A stretch of DNA of 64,000 nucleotides from contig CAVOSA010000036.1 of assembly GCA_963698735.1 (NCBI GenBank), forward strand, positions 31,830 through 95,829, given 5' to 3'. The DNA comes from RPQJ01 sp963698735 (lineage in GTDB: Bacteria; Pseudomonadota; Gammaproteobacteria; Steroidobacterales; Steroidobacteraceae). The notes under the pieces are model-generated. The model worked only from the letters and a program-made list of their open reading frames with translations. It was not told the DNA's origin and searched no databases. Shown here one piece after another: positions 27,175-36,902 of this stretch. The first letter of the stretch is position 1. Each line of letters starts with the position of its first letter. Both the position numbers and the translations under genes were made by a program.

Positions 27175-28533
27175 ATGAACGCGGAGCTGCAACAGCCACG
27201 TCCCTCCCGCCTCGAGGCGTTCAAACGCGCGCTCGACGAGGGCACGATGCGCCAGGTGCACCGCCTGGTGAACTCGATGCACCCGGCGGAAGTCGCGTCG
27301 CTGCTCGAGTCGCTGCCACCGACCCAGCGCGAGGTGGTCTGGGATCTCGTCGATCCCGAGTTTGAAGGCGACGTGCTGGTCGAACTCAACGAGGAAGTCC
27401 GCGCGGGTCTCATCCGCGAGATGGAAACGGAGGAACTCGTGGCCGCGGCCGAGGGCCTCGAAGTCGACGACCTCGCCGACCTGTTGCGCGACCTGCCGGA
27501 GAACGTGAACCAGCAGGTGCTGCGATCGATGGACTCGCAGGACCGCGAACGCCTCAACGCCGTGCTCGGCTTCGAGGAGGACACCGCGGGCGGGCTCATG
27601 AACACCGACACGGTCAGCGTGCGACCCGACGTCACGCTCGAGACCGTGCTGCGCTACCTGCGGATGCGCGGCGAGATTCCCGACAAGACGGACGCGCTGT
27701 TCGTCGTGAATCGCCACGACCGGTACCTGGGCGTGCTGCCCGTGACCCGCCTGCTGATCGAGGACCCCGAACGCACTGTCGGCGAGGTGATGGACACCGA
27801 GGTCGATGGCATCCCGCCCGCGACACCCGCCACCGAGGTGGCGAGCCTGTTCCAGGACCGCGACCTGATGTCGGCTGCGGTCGTCTCGGCGCTGGAAGGA
27901 CGGCTGCTCGGCCGCATCACGGTCGACGACGTCGTCGACGTGATCCGCGACGAAGCCGAGCATTCGGTCATGAGCATGGCGGGCCTCGACGAGGACGCCG
28001 ACATGTTCGCGCCCGTCGTGCCGAGCGCGCGCCGGCGCGGCGTGTGGCTCGGCATCAACCTCGGGACTGCATTCCTCGCCGCGTGGGTCGTGGGACTGTT
28101 CGAAGCCACCATCCAGCAGATCGTCGCGCTGGCCGTGCTGATGCCGATCGTGGCGAGCATGGGCGGCGTTGCGGCCACGCAGACGCTGACGCTGATCGTC
28201 CGCGGACTGGCGCTGGGCCAGATTGAACGCGCGAATGCGCGCTGGCTGCTCGCCAAGGAAGTCGCCGTCGCACTGCTGAACGGGTTCGCCTGGGCGACGG
28301 TGGTCGCGTTCGTCGCGTGGCTGTGGTTCCACGACTGGCGCATCGCCGCCGTGATTTTCGCGGCGATGGTCGTTAACCTGGCGGCGGCCGCGCTCGCCGG
28401 CGTGATGGTGCCGCTGACGCTGAAGCGCCTGGGCGTCGACCCGGCCGTGGCCGGCGGGGTCATCGTCACGACCGTCACCGACGTGATCGGGTTCGCGTCG
28501 CTGCTCGGCCTCGGGACGCTGGTCCTTACGTGA
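27175..28533 (+). CDS. mgtE: Magnesium transporter MgtE
   Basis: Mg2+-gated Mg2+ channel of the inner membrane. The 452 residues have the N domain (about 15-130; NSMHPAEVASLLESLPPTQR), two CBS domains (about 135-255; MNTDTVSVRPDVTLE), the plug helix, and five membrane helices from about 285 with the pore motif LMPIVASMGGVAATQTLT. Its end overlaps the end of the opposing patatin gene by eight bases. Confidence 0.95.
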   Translation: MNAELQQPRPSRLEAFKRALDEGTMRQVHRLVNSMHPAEVASLLESLPPTQREVVWDLVDPEFEGDVLVELNEEVRAGLIREMETEELVAAAEGLEVDDLADLLRDLPENVNQQVLRSMDSQDRERLNAVLGFEEDTAGGLMNTDTVSVRPDVTLETVLRYLRMRGEIPDKTDALFVVNRHDRYLGVLPVTRLLIEDPERTVGEVMDTEVDGIPPATPATEVASLFQDRDLMSAAVVSALEGRLLGRITVDDVVDVIRDEAEHSVMSMAGLDEDADMFAPVVPSARRRGVWLGINLGTAFLAAWVVGLFEATIQQIVALAVLMPIVASMGGVAATQTLTLIVRGLALGQIERANARWLLAKEVAVALLNGFAWATVVAFVAWLWFHDWRIAAVIFAAMVVNLAAAALAGVMVPLTLKRLGVDPAVAGGVIVTTVTDVIGFASLLGLGTLVLT

Positions 28534-29725
28534 GCCAGGGCGCCAGGTAAGGAACGATCTCCGCGCGCTGGGCCTGGGCGTCCGCGTAGCCCATCTCCAT
28601 CAGTTCGCCCGTGTAGGACGAGTCGAAGAGCAGGTAGCTCACGAGCAGCCCGCCACGCGCCTCGTACGCGCCCATGATCCGCAGCAACGTGCGAATGCTG
28701 CGGGGCATCCTGCGCTCGTGCCGCATCGCGATCACGGTCGGGTCGACGCTCGGCTGGATCACGGTGGCGCGAATCGGACGATGCTCCGTGTGGTCGGGCG
28801 TGTCGATCAGCCGGTTGATCTGATTGAGGCGCTCGAGATCGATCGACAGGCCGTCGGTGAACAGCGAGTCGAGCACGAATCCGAGCAGGTGCCCGGGGCT
28901 CGGCGAAGGCTGGACGATGGTGCCGGTCGGCGGTGTCGCGGCAGCATTGCCCCTCGTGCCGATCACCAGCACCCGGTTCGCCCCGAGGTGCACGGCCGGG
29001 CTCAACGGCGCGAGCTGGCGCATCGCGCCGTCGCCGTAGTGGTCGCCGTCGATGCTCCAGGCCGGAAAAATGAACGGGATCGCTGCGCTGGCCATCAGCA
29101 CGTCGAGATCGATGCTGCGCCGCCGTCCCGCACGGCGTACGCGGTTCCAGCCTTCGATCTCCTCGGTTCCATCGAAGAACGCGACCGCCTGTCCGGTCGT
29201 GTAGCTCGTCGTCGCGACGGCCAGCGCGTGCAGCCTGCCCGCCGCGATCTGTCCGGGTATGCGGTCGATGGGCACGACACGCGACACCAGCTCGTGCAGC
29301 GGGGTCGTGTCGAACAGCGACCGCGGCGGCTTGGCGATCCAGCCGGCGGACAGCATCGACACCATCCAGTGCAGCCCGGAACGCAGCATCGTCAGCGAAT
29401 CGGCGCGGACGACCTGCTCGACACGGAAGTTCGACCAGACGTCCTCGAGCGATTGCACCGCCTCGCGCAGTGAGTGGGCCCTGGCGCCGAGCGCGGCGGC
29501 ATTGAGCGCCCCCGCCGACGTGCCGACCAGCACTTCGAACGGGCACGGCGCGTCCTCCGGCAGCCATTCGGCGATCGCCTTCAGGACTCCGACCTGGTAG
29601 GCGCCCCGCGCCCCGCCGCCGGACAAAACCAAAGCGTCGCGATCGTCGAAGAAGACATAATCGGTCGCGTCGTCAGCGGCGGCCGGGGCGGCGCTGGAAG
29701 GCAGTTCGGGGCTCGACAAGGTCAC
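28526..29725 (-). CDS. Patatin-like phospholipase family protein
   Basis: Predicted serine acyl hydrolase. All parts of the catalytic machinery are visible: oxyanion loop LVLSGGGARGAYQVGVLK, nucleophile elbow VGTSAGALNA and the catalytic Asp in YGDGAMRQLAPL. It resembles the RssA/YchK group extended by a C-terminal part (about 120 residues) ending YLLFDSSYTGELMEMGY. The start is uncertain: I take a GTG at 29725 because an upstream ATG at 29782 would leave almost no room for the promoter of the divergent peroxiredoxin gene. The substrate is unknown. Confidence 0.85.
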   Translation of the reverse strand: MTLSSPELPSSAAPAAADDATDYVFFDDRDALVLSGGGARGAYQVGVLKAIAEWLPEDAPCPFEVLVGTSAGALNAAALGARAHSLREAVQSLEDVWSNFRVEQVVRADSLTMLRSGLHWMVSMLSAGWIAKPPRSLFDTTPLHELVSRVVPIDRIPGQIAAGRLHALAVATTSYTTGQAVAFFDGTEEIEGWNRVRRAGRRRSIDLDVLMASAAIPFIFPAWSIDGDHYGDGAMRQLAPLSPAVHLGANRVLVIGTRGNAAATPPTGTIVQPSPSPGHLLGFVLDSLFTDGLSIDLERLNQINRLIDTPDHTEHRPIRATVIQPSVDPTVIAMRHERRMPRSIRTLLRIMGAYEARGGLLVSYLLFDSSYTGELMEMGYADAQAQRAEIVPYLAPWLT

Positions 29726-29807
29726 CTCGCTGACTCTCTCGCCGCAGGAGTCTAGTATGTGTCGGCGCGCCTTCGCGCGCATTCAGCTCACATTGCCGGA
29801 GAAAACG

Positions 29808-30404
29808 ATGTTCCATGCCTTCACTCGCCGCGGAACCTGGTCGGTTGCCGCCATGCTGCCGACGCTCGCCCTCGCGTTCGGGGCCGTCGTGGCCGGCAGC
29901 GGCCAGGCCATGGCCGGAGACGCGCCGGCGGTTGGCGCGCCTGCCCCTGCCTTCAAGCTGCAGGACCAGGCCGGTAAGTGGCATTCGCTTGCCGACTACA
30001 AGGGCAAGTGGGTCGCCATGTACTTCTATCCCAAGGACGACACCCCGGGCTGCACCACCCAGGCTTGCGGCTTCCGCGACAACATCTTCGCCTTCAACAA
30101 GGAAGGCGCGGTGATCCTCGGCGTCAGCGTCGACGAAGTAGCCTCCCACAAGGAGTTCGCCGAGAAGCACAGCCTGCCCTTCACGCTGCTGGCCGACTCC
30201 GACAAGACCGTGGCGAAGAGTTACGGCGTACTGAAGAACTATGGCGTGATGGAAGTAGCGCGCCGCGACACCTTTATCATCGACCCGCAGGGCCGCATCG
30301 CGAAGCATTACGAGTCGGTGGACCCGAAAGGCCACTCGGCCGTCGTGCTGGCGGACATCAAGGCGCTCAAGGCGGCGGCGGCGGGCAACCAGGGCGGGCG
30401 CTGA
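29808..30404 (+). CDS. Exported peroxiredoxin Q / BCP-type
   Basis: Thiol peroxidase reducing hydroperoxides. The ATG at 29808 follows CCGGAGAAAACG, a good site. An N-terminal hydrophobic stretch with AMAG cleavage site (about residues 12-37) predicts export, unlike cytoplasmic Bcp. The AhpC/TSA domain follows, with Cys82 and Cys87 in TPGCTTQACGFRD; the CxxxxC spacing is that of 2-Cys PrxQ, where the two form an intramolecular disulfide. The reducing partner in the periplasm is not evident in the window. Confidence 0.9.
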   Translation: MFHAFTRRGTWSVAAMLPTLALAFGAVVAGSGQAMAGDAPAVGAPAPAFKLQDQAGKWHSLADYKGKWVAMYFYPKDDTPGCTTQACGFRDNIFAFNKEGAVILGVSVDEVASHKEFAEKHSLPFTLLADSDKTVAKSYGVLKNYGVMEVARRDTFIIDPQGRIAKHYESVDPKGHSAVVLADIKALKAAAAGNQGGR

Positions 30405-30488
30405 ACCGCTGTGTTTCGGAGTCTGGCGAAGGCGCCGCGACGCTAGTCAGGCCTCGTCCCGGATGATCTGCTCCACCGCGCTCGTTGC

Positions 30489-30566
30489 AAGCGACCGACC
30501 CGGGACCGTCCCCCGAGCTTGGAAAGGCAGACACGCGCTCGGGGGACGGTCCCGGGTCGGTCGCTT
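30489..30566. repeat. Hairpin repeat family B, copy 1
   Basis: Two perfect 29-base inverted arms (30489-30517 and 30538-30566) flank a 20-base core, CTTGGAAAGGCAGACACGCG. The same core, in the opposite direction, sits 144 bases further on (copy 2), and again at 59577-59596 (copy 3). A short T-run follows the right arm. It lies between the convergent peroxiredoxin and VWA-protein genes. Confidence 0.9.
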
Positions 30567-30630
30567 TTGATTCAGCGCACGTAGCCTGAAGCTGCAAGAT
30601 CGGAGCTCTCGACGATGCGTACGCCGTATC

Positions 30631-30712
30631 GCGAGCGATGGGTCCGGCGACTTTGCCCGAGCGCGTGTCTGCCTTTCCAAGCTCGGGCAAAGTCGCCGGA
30701 CCCATCGCTCGC
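30631..30712. repeat. Hairpin repeat family B, copy 2
   Basis: Perfect 31-base inverted arms (30631-30661 and 30682-30712) enclose the core CGCGTGTCTGCCTTTCCAAG, the exact reverse complement of the core of copy 1. The outer end GCGAGCGA and the inner end CCCGAG resemble copy 1, but the middle of the arm differs. Together copies 1 and 2 fill most of the 358-base gap 30405-30762, which holds no gene I can support. Confidence 0.9.
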
Positions 30713-30762
30713 ATGCTGCCGCCAAGTATCTCGCACGGGCCCTGTCGTCGCGACCCGAACGA

Positions 30763-31938
30763 TTACGCCTTGAGCGCGCGGATGGCGTCGTCGAGCCCGT
30801 GCAGCGTGAGCGGGTACATGCGTTCGGCCAGCAACTGGCGCGCAATGCCGATCGACTGCACGTAATCCCAGCGGTCCTGCGGCTCGGGGTTCAGCCACGC
30901 GTAGCGCTGGAAGCGCTGCGTCAGGCGCTGCAGCCACACGGCGCCCGCCTCCTCGTTCCAGTGCTCGATGCTCCCGCCCGGCTGCATGATCTCGTACGGG
31001 CTCATGCTCGCGTCGCCGATGAAGAGCAAGCGATAGTCGGGCTGGTACTTGCGCAGGATGTCGAAGAGCGTCGTGCGCTCGCCGTGACGGCGGCGGCTGT
31101 CCTTCCACACCGACTCATAGATGAAATTGTGGAAGTAGAAGTATTCGAGGTGCTTGAACTCGCCGCGCGCGGCTGAAAACAGTTCCTCGCAGACGCGGAC
31201 GTGGCTCTCCATCGAGCCGCCGACGTCGAAGAACAGCAGCAGCTTCAGCGCGTTGTGGCGCTCGGGCTGGAACTTCAGGTCGAGCAGGCCGGCATTGCGC
31301 GCCGTCGCTGAAATCGTGCCGTCGATGTCGAACTGGTCGGCCGCGCCTTCGCGCGCGAAGCGGCGGAGCTTGCGCAGCGCCACCTTGATGTTGCGCGTAC
31401 CGAGTTCGACGTTGTCGTCGAGGTTGCGGTAATCGCGCCGCTCCCAGACCTTCACGGCCTTGCCCTTCCCGCCCGGCCCGCCGATGCGGATGCCTTCGGG
31501 GTTGTAGCCGCCGTGGCCGAACGGCGACGTGCCGCCGGTGCCGATCCACTTGCTGCCGCCTTCGTGCCGTCCCTTCTGCTCTTCGAGGCGCTGCTTGAGC
31601 GTCTCCATGAGCTTGTCCCAGCCGCCGAGCGCCTGGATCTGCGCCATCTCTTCGGGCGTGAAGTGCCGCTCGGCCAGCAGCTTCAGCCAATCCTCGGGCA
31701 ACGCCTTCTGCAGGTGATCGAACGACTGTTCGATGCCCTTGAAGTAGTGCGTGAACGCCCTGTCGAAACGGTCGAAGTGCTTCTCGTCCTTGACCAGCGT
31801 CGCGCGTGCGAGGAAGTAGAAGTCGTTGACGCTGAACCGGGCGACGCCGCGCTGCAGCGCCTCGAGCAGCGTGAGGTACTCGGTGACGGATGCCGGAACA
31901 CCCGCTTCACGCAGCGTGTAGAAGAAGGGCGTCAGCAC
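30763..31938 (-). CDS. VWA domain protein (CoxE-like)
   Basis: Cytoplasmic protein of 391 residues when read from the GTG at 31938 (VLTPFFYTLREAGVP, the usual family start). An N-terminal helical part is followed by a glycine-rich linker (GGSKWIGTGGTSPFGHGGYN) and a C-terminal von Willebrand A domain with the metal-site motif FFDVGGSMESH near residue 235. Such proteins work with MoxR-type AAA+ ATPases, encoded here 265 bases upstream on the same strand, probably as a chaperone or metal-insertion pair; the client is unknown. Longer starts would run into repeat A1. Confidence 0.88.
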   Translation of the reverse strand: MLTPFFYTLREAGVPASVTEYLTLLEALQRGVARFSVNDFYFLARATLVKDEKHFDRFDRAFTHYFKGIEQSFDHLQKALPEDWLKLLAERHFTPEEMAQIQALGGWDKLMETLKQRLEEQKGRHEGGSKWIGTGGTSPFGHGGYNPEGIRIGGPGGKGKAVKVWERRDYRNLDDNVELGTRNIKVALRKLRRFAREGAADQFDIDGTISATARNAGLLDLKFQPERHNALKLLLFFDVGGSMESHVRVCEELFSAARGEFKHLEYFYFHNFIYESVWKDSRRRHGERTTLFDILRKYQPDYRLLFIGDASMSPYEIMQPGGSIEHWNEEAGAVWLQRLTQRFQRYAWLNPEPQDRWDYVQSIGIARQLLAERMYPLTLHGLDDAIRALKA

Positions 31939-32029
31939 GGCAGGCTCTCGCGACGCGGTGAAACGGCCTCGCGTCGCACGACGCCACCGCATTTGATCGC
32001 TTGCGGCCTGCGCATGGACGTCCACGGTG

Positions 32030-32117
32030 GGGTCTTCCCGGCCGGGCCGTGCGCGGCATGGACGCCGCGCCCGGAGCCCCCATGGACGGGTTTACGGCGT
32101 CCCGGCCGGGAAGACCC
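32030..32117. repeat. Hairpin repeat family A, copy 1
   Basis: Perfect 17-base inverted arms (32030-32046 and 32101-32117) flank a 54-base core. Inside the core, 32051-32070 forms a 7-bp hairpin with loop ATGGAC, and 32079-32090 forms a 3-bp hairpin with the same loop; CCGT at 32047-32050 can pair with ACGG at 32094-32097 to close both. The core recurs almost unchanged at 49149-49201, with different arms. It lies between the MoxR and VWA genes, so moxR transcripts would pass through it. Confidence 0.9.
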
Positions 32118-32203
32118 GGCCGGGGGCGTCCGTCGCACCGCAAGCGCGGCACCTTCCGGCTTTCGACGCTGCAGTGGACGCGCAGTCATGGCCGCACGCA
32201 CGC

Positions 32204-33058
32204 TTACTGCCGCGACTGCCGCCGCTGCAGGAAGATGAGTTGCTCGAACAGGTGCACGTCCTGCTCGTTCTTGAGCAACGCGCCATAGAGCGGCGGCAGG
32301 CTCTTGCGCGGGTCGTCGGTGCGCAGCGCCTCCGGCGGGATGTCCTCCGCGAGCAGCAGCTTCAGCCAGTCGAGCAGTTCGGACGTCGACGGCTTCTTCT
32401 TCAAGCCCGGCACGTCGCGGAGCTTGTAGAAGGCGTTGAGCGCTTCCGACAGCAACTCGCGCTTCAGCTCTGGAAAGTGCACGCCGATGATGCGGGTCAT
32501 CGTCTCGGCGTCGGGGAAGCGGATGAAGTGGAAGAAGCAGCGGCGCAGGAACGCGTCCGGCAGCTCCTTCTCGTTGTTGCTGGTGATGATCACGATCGGC
32601 CGATGCGTGGCCTGGATCATCTCGCGCGTCTCGTGGACGTAGAACTCCATGCGGTCGAGTTCCAGCAGCAGGTCGTTCGGGAACTCGATGTCGGCCTTGT
32701 CGATCTCGTCGATCAGAAGCACGGCCTGGCGCTCGCTGCGGAATGCCTCCCACAGCCGTCCCGGGATGATGTAGTTGCCGATGTCGTGGACCTTGGCGTC
32801 GCCGAGCTGCGAATCGCGCAGGCGCGAGACGGCGTCGTACTCGTACAGGCCGTGCTGCGCCTTGGTCGTCGACTTGACGTGCCAGCGGTAGAGCGGCTTG
32901 TCGAGCGAACGCGCAATCTCCTCGGCGAGCTGGGTCTTGCCGGTGCCGGGTTCACCCTTCACGAGCAGCGGCCGCGCCAGGGTGACAGCCGCGTTGACGG
33001 CCATCATCAGGTCTTCGGTGGCGACGTAGCGCTCCGTCCCTTCGAACTTGCTGGTCAC
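32204..33058 (-). CDS. MoxR-type AAA+ ATPase
   Basis: AAA+ ATPase of the MoxR group, 284 residues from the GTG at 33058 (VTSKFEGTERYVATEDLMMA); another GTG at 33076 adds six residues. Walker A is VKGEPGTGKTQLAEEIA near residue 37, Walker B is AVLLIDEIDKADIEFPND, sensor 1 is IVIITSNNEKELPDAFLRR. It is paired with the VWA protein downstream, the standard two-gene module for ATP-dependent remodelling of a client protein. Confidence 0.92.
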   Translation of the reverse strand: MTSKFEGTERYVATEDLMMAVNAAVTLARPLLVKGEPGTGKTQLAEEIARSLDKPLYRWHVKSTTKAQHGLYEYDAVSRLRDSQLGDAKVHDIGNYIIPGRLWEAFRSERQAVLLIDEIDKADIEFPNDLLLELDRMEFYVHETREMIQATHRPIVIITSNNEKELPDAFLRRCFFHFIRFPDAETMTRIIGVHFPELKRELLSEALNAFYKLRDVPGLKKKPSTSELLDWLKLLLAEDIPPEALRTDDPRKSLPPLYGALLKNEQDVHLFEQLIFLQRRQSRQ

Positions 33059-33168
33059 TGGCTGCGGCCCTCGCACCGGCCGCGGGGTGCGGCCTCAGCG
33101 GTATGTTAGCGCAAGTGACAGGGGCCAGCGCCCCGGCTCCTGCTGCCATTCCCTGGACCTTGACTCGT

Positions 33169-34602
33169 CTACCCTGTGACTTCCAGCAGTTTCATCGTGT
33201 TGGTCCCGCCCGACACGCCCGACAGTTCCCCTAGCGTGAGGATGATCTCGTCGCCCGGCTTCACGAACTTGCGGTCGATCAGTTCGCGCGAAATTGCCTT
33301 GTACAGGTCGGCGGGATCAATGTGCGTGATGTCGAACGGGATCGGGTACACGCCGCGATAGAGCGCGACGCGACGGCGGGTGCGCTCGCTCCGCGTGAAC
33401 GCGAAGATCGGGATGTCGGAGCGGATGCGCGACATCCAGAGCGGCGTCGCGCCGGATTCGGTCAACGCGACGATCGCCTCCACCGACATGTGATTGGAGG
33501 TGTACATCACGGCATGCGCGATGGCCTGCGAAAATGCCTCGACGCGACCCTCGAACCGCTCGCCGCCACGATTGCGCGCGATCTGGTACTTCTCGGCGCC
33601 GATGATCACCTCGGACATCGCCTCGACCGCGCGCACCGGATACTTGCCGACCGCCGACTCGCCCGAGAGCATCACGGCGTCGCTGCCGTCGAGCACTGCG
33701 TTGGCAACGTCGGAGACCTCGGCGCGCGTCGGCACGGGACTCTGGATCATCGACTCCATCATCTGCGTTGCCGTGATGGTCACGCGATCGTGCTTGCGCG
33801 CGACCTGCAGAATGTGCTTCTGCAGGCCCGTGAGCTCGGCATAGCCCACTTCGATGCCGAGGTCGCCACGCGCAACCATCACCGCGTCGCTCGCCTTCAC
33901 GATCTCGTCGAGCCGCGGGATGGCCTCGCTGCGCTCGATCTTGGCGATGATGCGTGCGTCGCTGCCTGCGGCAGACAACAGGGCGCGGGCACCCTCGATG
34001 TCCGCGGCCTGGCGCACGAACGATACGGCCAGGTAATCGATGTCGAGCCTGGCTGCGAGCTTGACGTCGTCGCGATCCTTCTCGGTCAGCGCCTGCGCCG
34101 ACAAGCCGCCGCCGCGGCGATTGATGCCTTTATGGTCGCCGACTTCACCGCCGACCAGCACTCGGCACTCGACCTTGTCGCCGTGGATCGCCGTGACGAC
34201 GAGTTCGATCTGGCCATCGCCGATGATCAGCTCGTCTCCTGGTGACACGTCCTGCGCGAGTTCGGTATAGGTCATGCCCACGCTGCGGTCGGTGCCGTCG
34301 TGCGAGTCGAGCCCCGGATCGAGCGTGAACGTGGCGCCCTCGGCGAGGATCGTGTGCCCGCCGGCGAAGCGTTCGATGCGAATCTTGGGCCCCTGCAGGT
34401 CGCCGAGCAGCGCGACGTGCTTGCCGACACGTTCCGCAGCCTGCCGGGCGCGTTCAACCCGGCGGGTGTGATCGGCGGGCTCGCCGTGCGAGAAATTCAC
34501 GCGCAGCACGTCGGCGCCAGCGCGGATGACTTCCTCGAGTACCCCCGGAGCGTCCGTCGCGGGGCCGAGCGTGGCAACGATCTTCGTTCTGCGGTTCAGC
34601 AT
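33169..34602 (-). CDS. pyk: Pyruvate kinase
   Basis: Glycolytic enzyme making pyruvate and ATP from PEP and ADP. The protein (477 residues from the ATG at 34602; an ATG at 34614 adds four) shows RRTKIVATLGPATD, VLRVNFSHGEPADH, the catalytic region IIAKIERSEAIPRLDEIV and MVARGDLGIEV, then ATQMMESMI. The C-terminal regulatory domain is complete. The second ATG has the more reasonable distance from the GGAG site. It is last in the tkt-gap-pgk-pyk series. Confidence 0.95.
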   Translation of the reverse strand: MLNRRTKIVATLGPATDAPGVLEEVIRAGADVLRVNFSHGEPADHTRRVERARQAAERVGKHVALLGDLQGPKIRIERFAGGHTILAEGATFTLDPGLDSHDGTDRSVGMTYTELAQDVSPGDELIIGDGQIELVVTAIHGDKVECRVLVGGEVGDHKGINRRGGGLSAQALTEKDRDDVKLAARLDIDYLAVSFVRQAADIEGARALLSAAGSDARIIAKIERSEAIPRLDEIVKASDAVMVARGDLGIEVGYAELTGLQKHILQVARKHDRVTITATQMMESMIQSPVPTRAEVSDVANAVLDGSDAVMLSGESAVGKYPVRAVEAMSEVIIGAEKYQIARNRGGERFEGRVEAFSQAIAHAVMYTSNHMSVEAIVALTESGATPLWMSRIRSDIPIFAFTRSERTRRRVALYRGVYPIPFDITHIDPADLYKAISRELIDRKFVKPGDEIILTLGELSGVSGGTNTMKLLEVTG

Positions 34603-34635
34603 CGGCCGTGGCATCTCCGGGTTGTGAAGCGCGGC

Positions 34636-35817
34636 TCAACCAGCCGCGCGCTGTTCCAGCATATCAACGGCAGGCAGCCTCTTGCCTTCGAGGAACTCGA
34701 GGAAGGCGCCGCCGGCGGTCGAAATGTACGAAATGTCCTCTTCGACGCCGTACTTCTCGATCGCCGCAATGGTGTCGCCGCCGCCCGCGACCGAGAACGC
34801 CGGACTCCGTGCCACGGCCAGCGCCAGGACGCGCGTGCCCTCACCGAACTGGTCGAACTCGAACACGCCGACGGGACCGTTCCAGACGACCGTGCTCGCG
34901 CCCTTGAGTGCGGCGGCAAAGCGCTCCGCAGTATCGGGCCCGATGTCGAGGATCATCTCGTCTGCTGCCACCTGCGAGACCGGCTTGACGTCGGCTTCGG
35001 CCGACGCGGAGAACTCCTTTGCCACGACGACGTCGGACGGCAGGGGAATCTCGACGCCCGATTTCCTCGAGCGTTCGAGCAACCCGCGCGCGGTCTCCAC
35101 CATGTCCGCCTCGTACAGCGACTTGCCGACAGGCAGCCCTGCCGCAGCGAGGAACGTGTTGGCGATGCCGCCACCGACGATGAGCTTGTCGACCTTCCCC
35201 AGCAGGCTTTCGAGCACCGTCAGCTTGGTCGACACCTTCGAACCGCCGACGATGGCGACCAGCGGCCGCTTCGGATTGCCGAGCGCCTTCTCGAGCGCTT
35301 CCAGTTCATTCGTCAGCAGCGGCCCGGCGCAGGCGATGGGCGCGAACCTGCCGACGCCGTGCGTGCTCGCTTCGGCGCGATGGGCCGTCGCGAATGCGTC
35401 CATCACGTAGACGTCGCACAGCGCCGCCATTTTCTGCGCGAGTTCGTCCTTGTTCTTCTTCTCGCCCTTGTTGAAGCGCACGTTCTCGAGCAGCACGACT
35501 TCGCCCGGCTCGCAAGACACGCCGTTCAGCCAGTCACGCTCGAACCGCACCTTGCGCCCCATGAGTTCCGACAGCCGTGCCGCCACCGGGGCGAGCGAGA
35601 ACTCCTCGGCCGGCACGCCCTCTTCCGGGCGGCCGAGGTGCGACATCAGCATCACTCGCGCTCCGGCCTTCTGCGCGGCCTCGATCGTCGGCAGCGACGC
35701 GCGGATACGGGCATCGCTGGTGACGATGCCGTTGTGCACGGGGACGTTCAGGTCTTCGCGGATCAGGACACGCTTGCCCTTGAGGTCCACTTCGCTCATG
35801 CGGAGCACGCGGATCAT
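34636..35817 (-). CDS. pgk: Phosphoglycerate kinase
   Basis: Interconverts 1,3-bisphosphoglycerate and 3-phosphoglycerate with ATP formation. The ATG at 35817 has an excellent ribosome site (AAAGGAGAAGG), and gives 393 residues. Motifs are GKRVLIREDLNVPVHNG, SHLGRPEEG, GSKVSTKLTVLESL and the nucleotide-binding GGGDTIAAIEKYG near the end. It sits between gap and pyk. Confidence 0.96.
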   Translation of the reverse strand: MIRVLRMSEVDLKGKRVLIREDLNVPVHNGIVTSDARIRASLPTIEAAQKAGARVMLMSHLGRPEEGVPAEEFSLAPVAARLSELMGRKVRFERDWLNGVSCEPGEVVLLENVRFNKGEKKNKDELAQKMAALCDVYVMDAFATAHRAEASTHGVGRFAPIACAGPLLTNELEALEKALGNPKRPLVAIVGGSKVSTKLTVLESLLGKVDKLIVGGGIANTFLAAAGLPVGKSLYEADMVETARGLLERSRKSGVEIPLPSDVVVAKEFSASAEADVKPVSQVAADEMILDIGPDTAERFAAALKGASTVVWNGPVGVFEFDQFGEGTRVLALAVARSPAFSVAGGGDTIAAIEKYGVEEDISYISTAGGAFLEFLEGKRLPAVDMLEQRAAG

Positions 35818-35861
35818 GCCCTTCTCCTTTCCATTGGCGGGTAGCGTCGGGTCACTGGACG

Positions 35862-36860
<999 letters not shown>

Positions 36861-36902
36861 GACTGATCTCCCGTCAGAACTGTGAGATTGGAACGATTGC
36901 GG

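Noticed and set aside
30405..30762. Possible CRISPR-like array because the same core occurs twice
   Set aside because: The two cores are inverted to each other, inside separate hairpins, with no regular repeat-spacer pattern and no cas genes.
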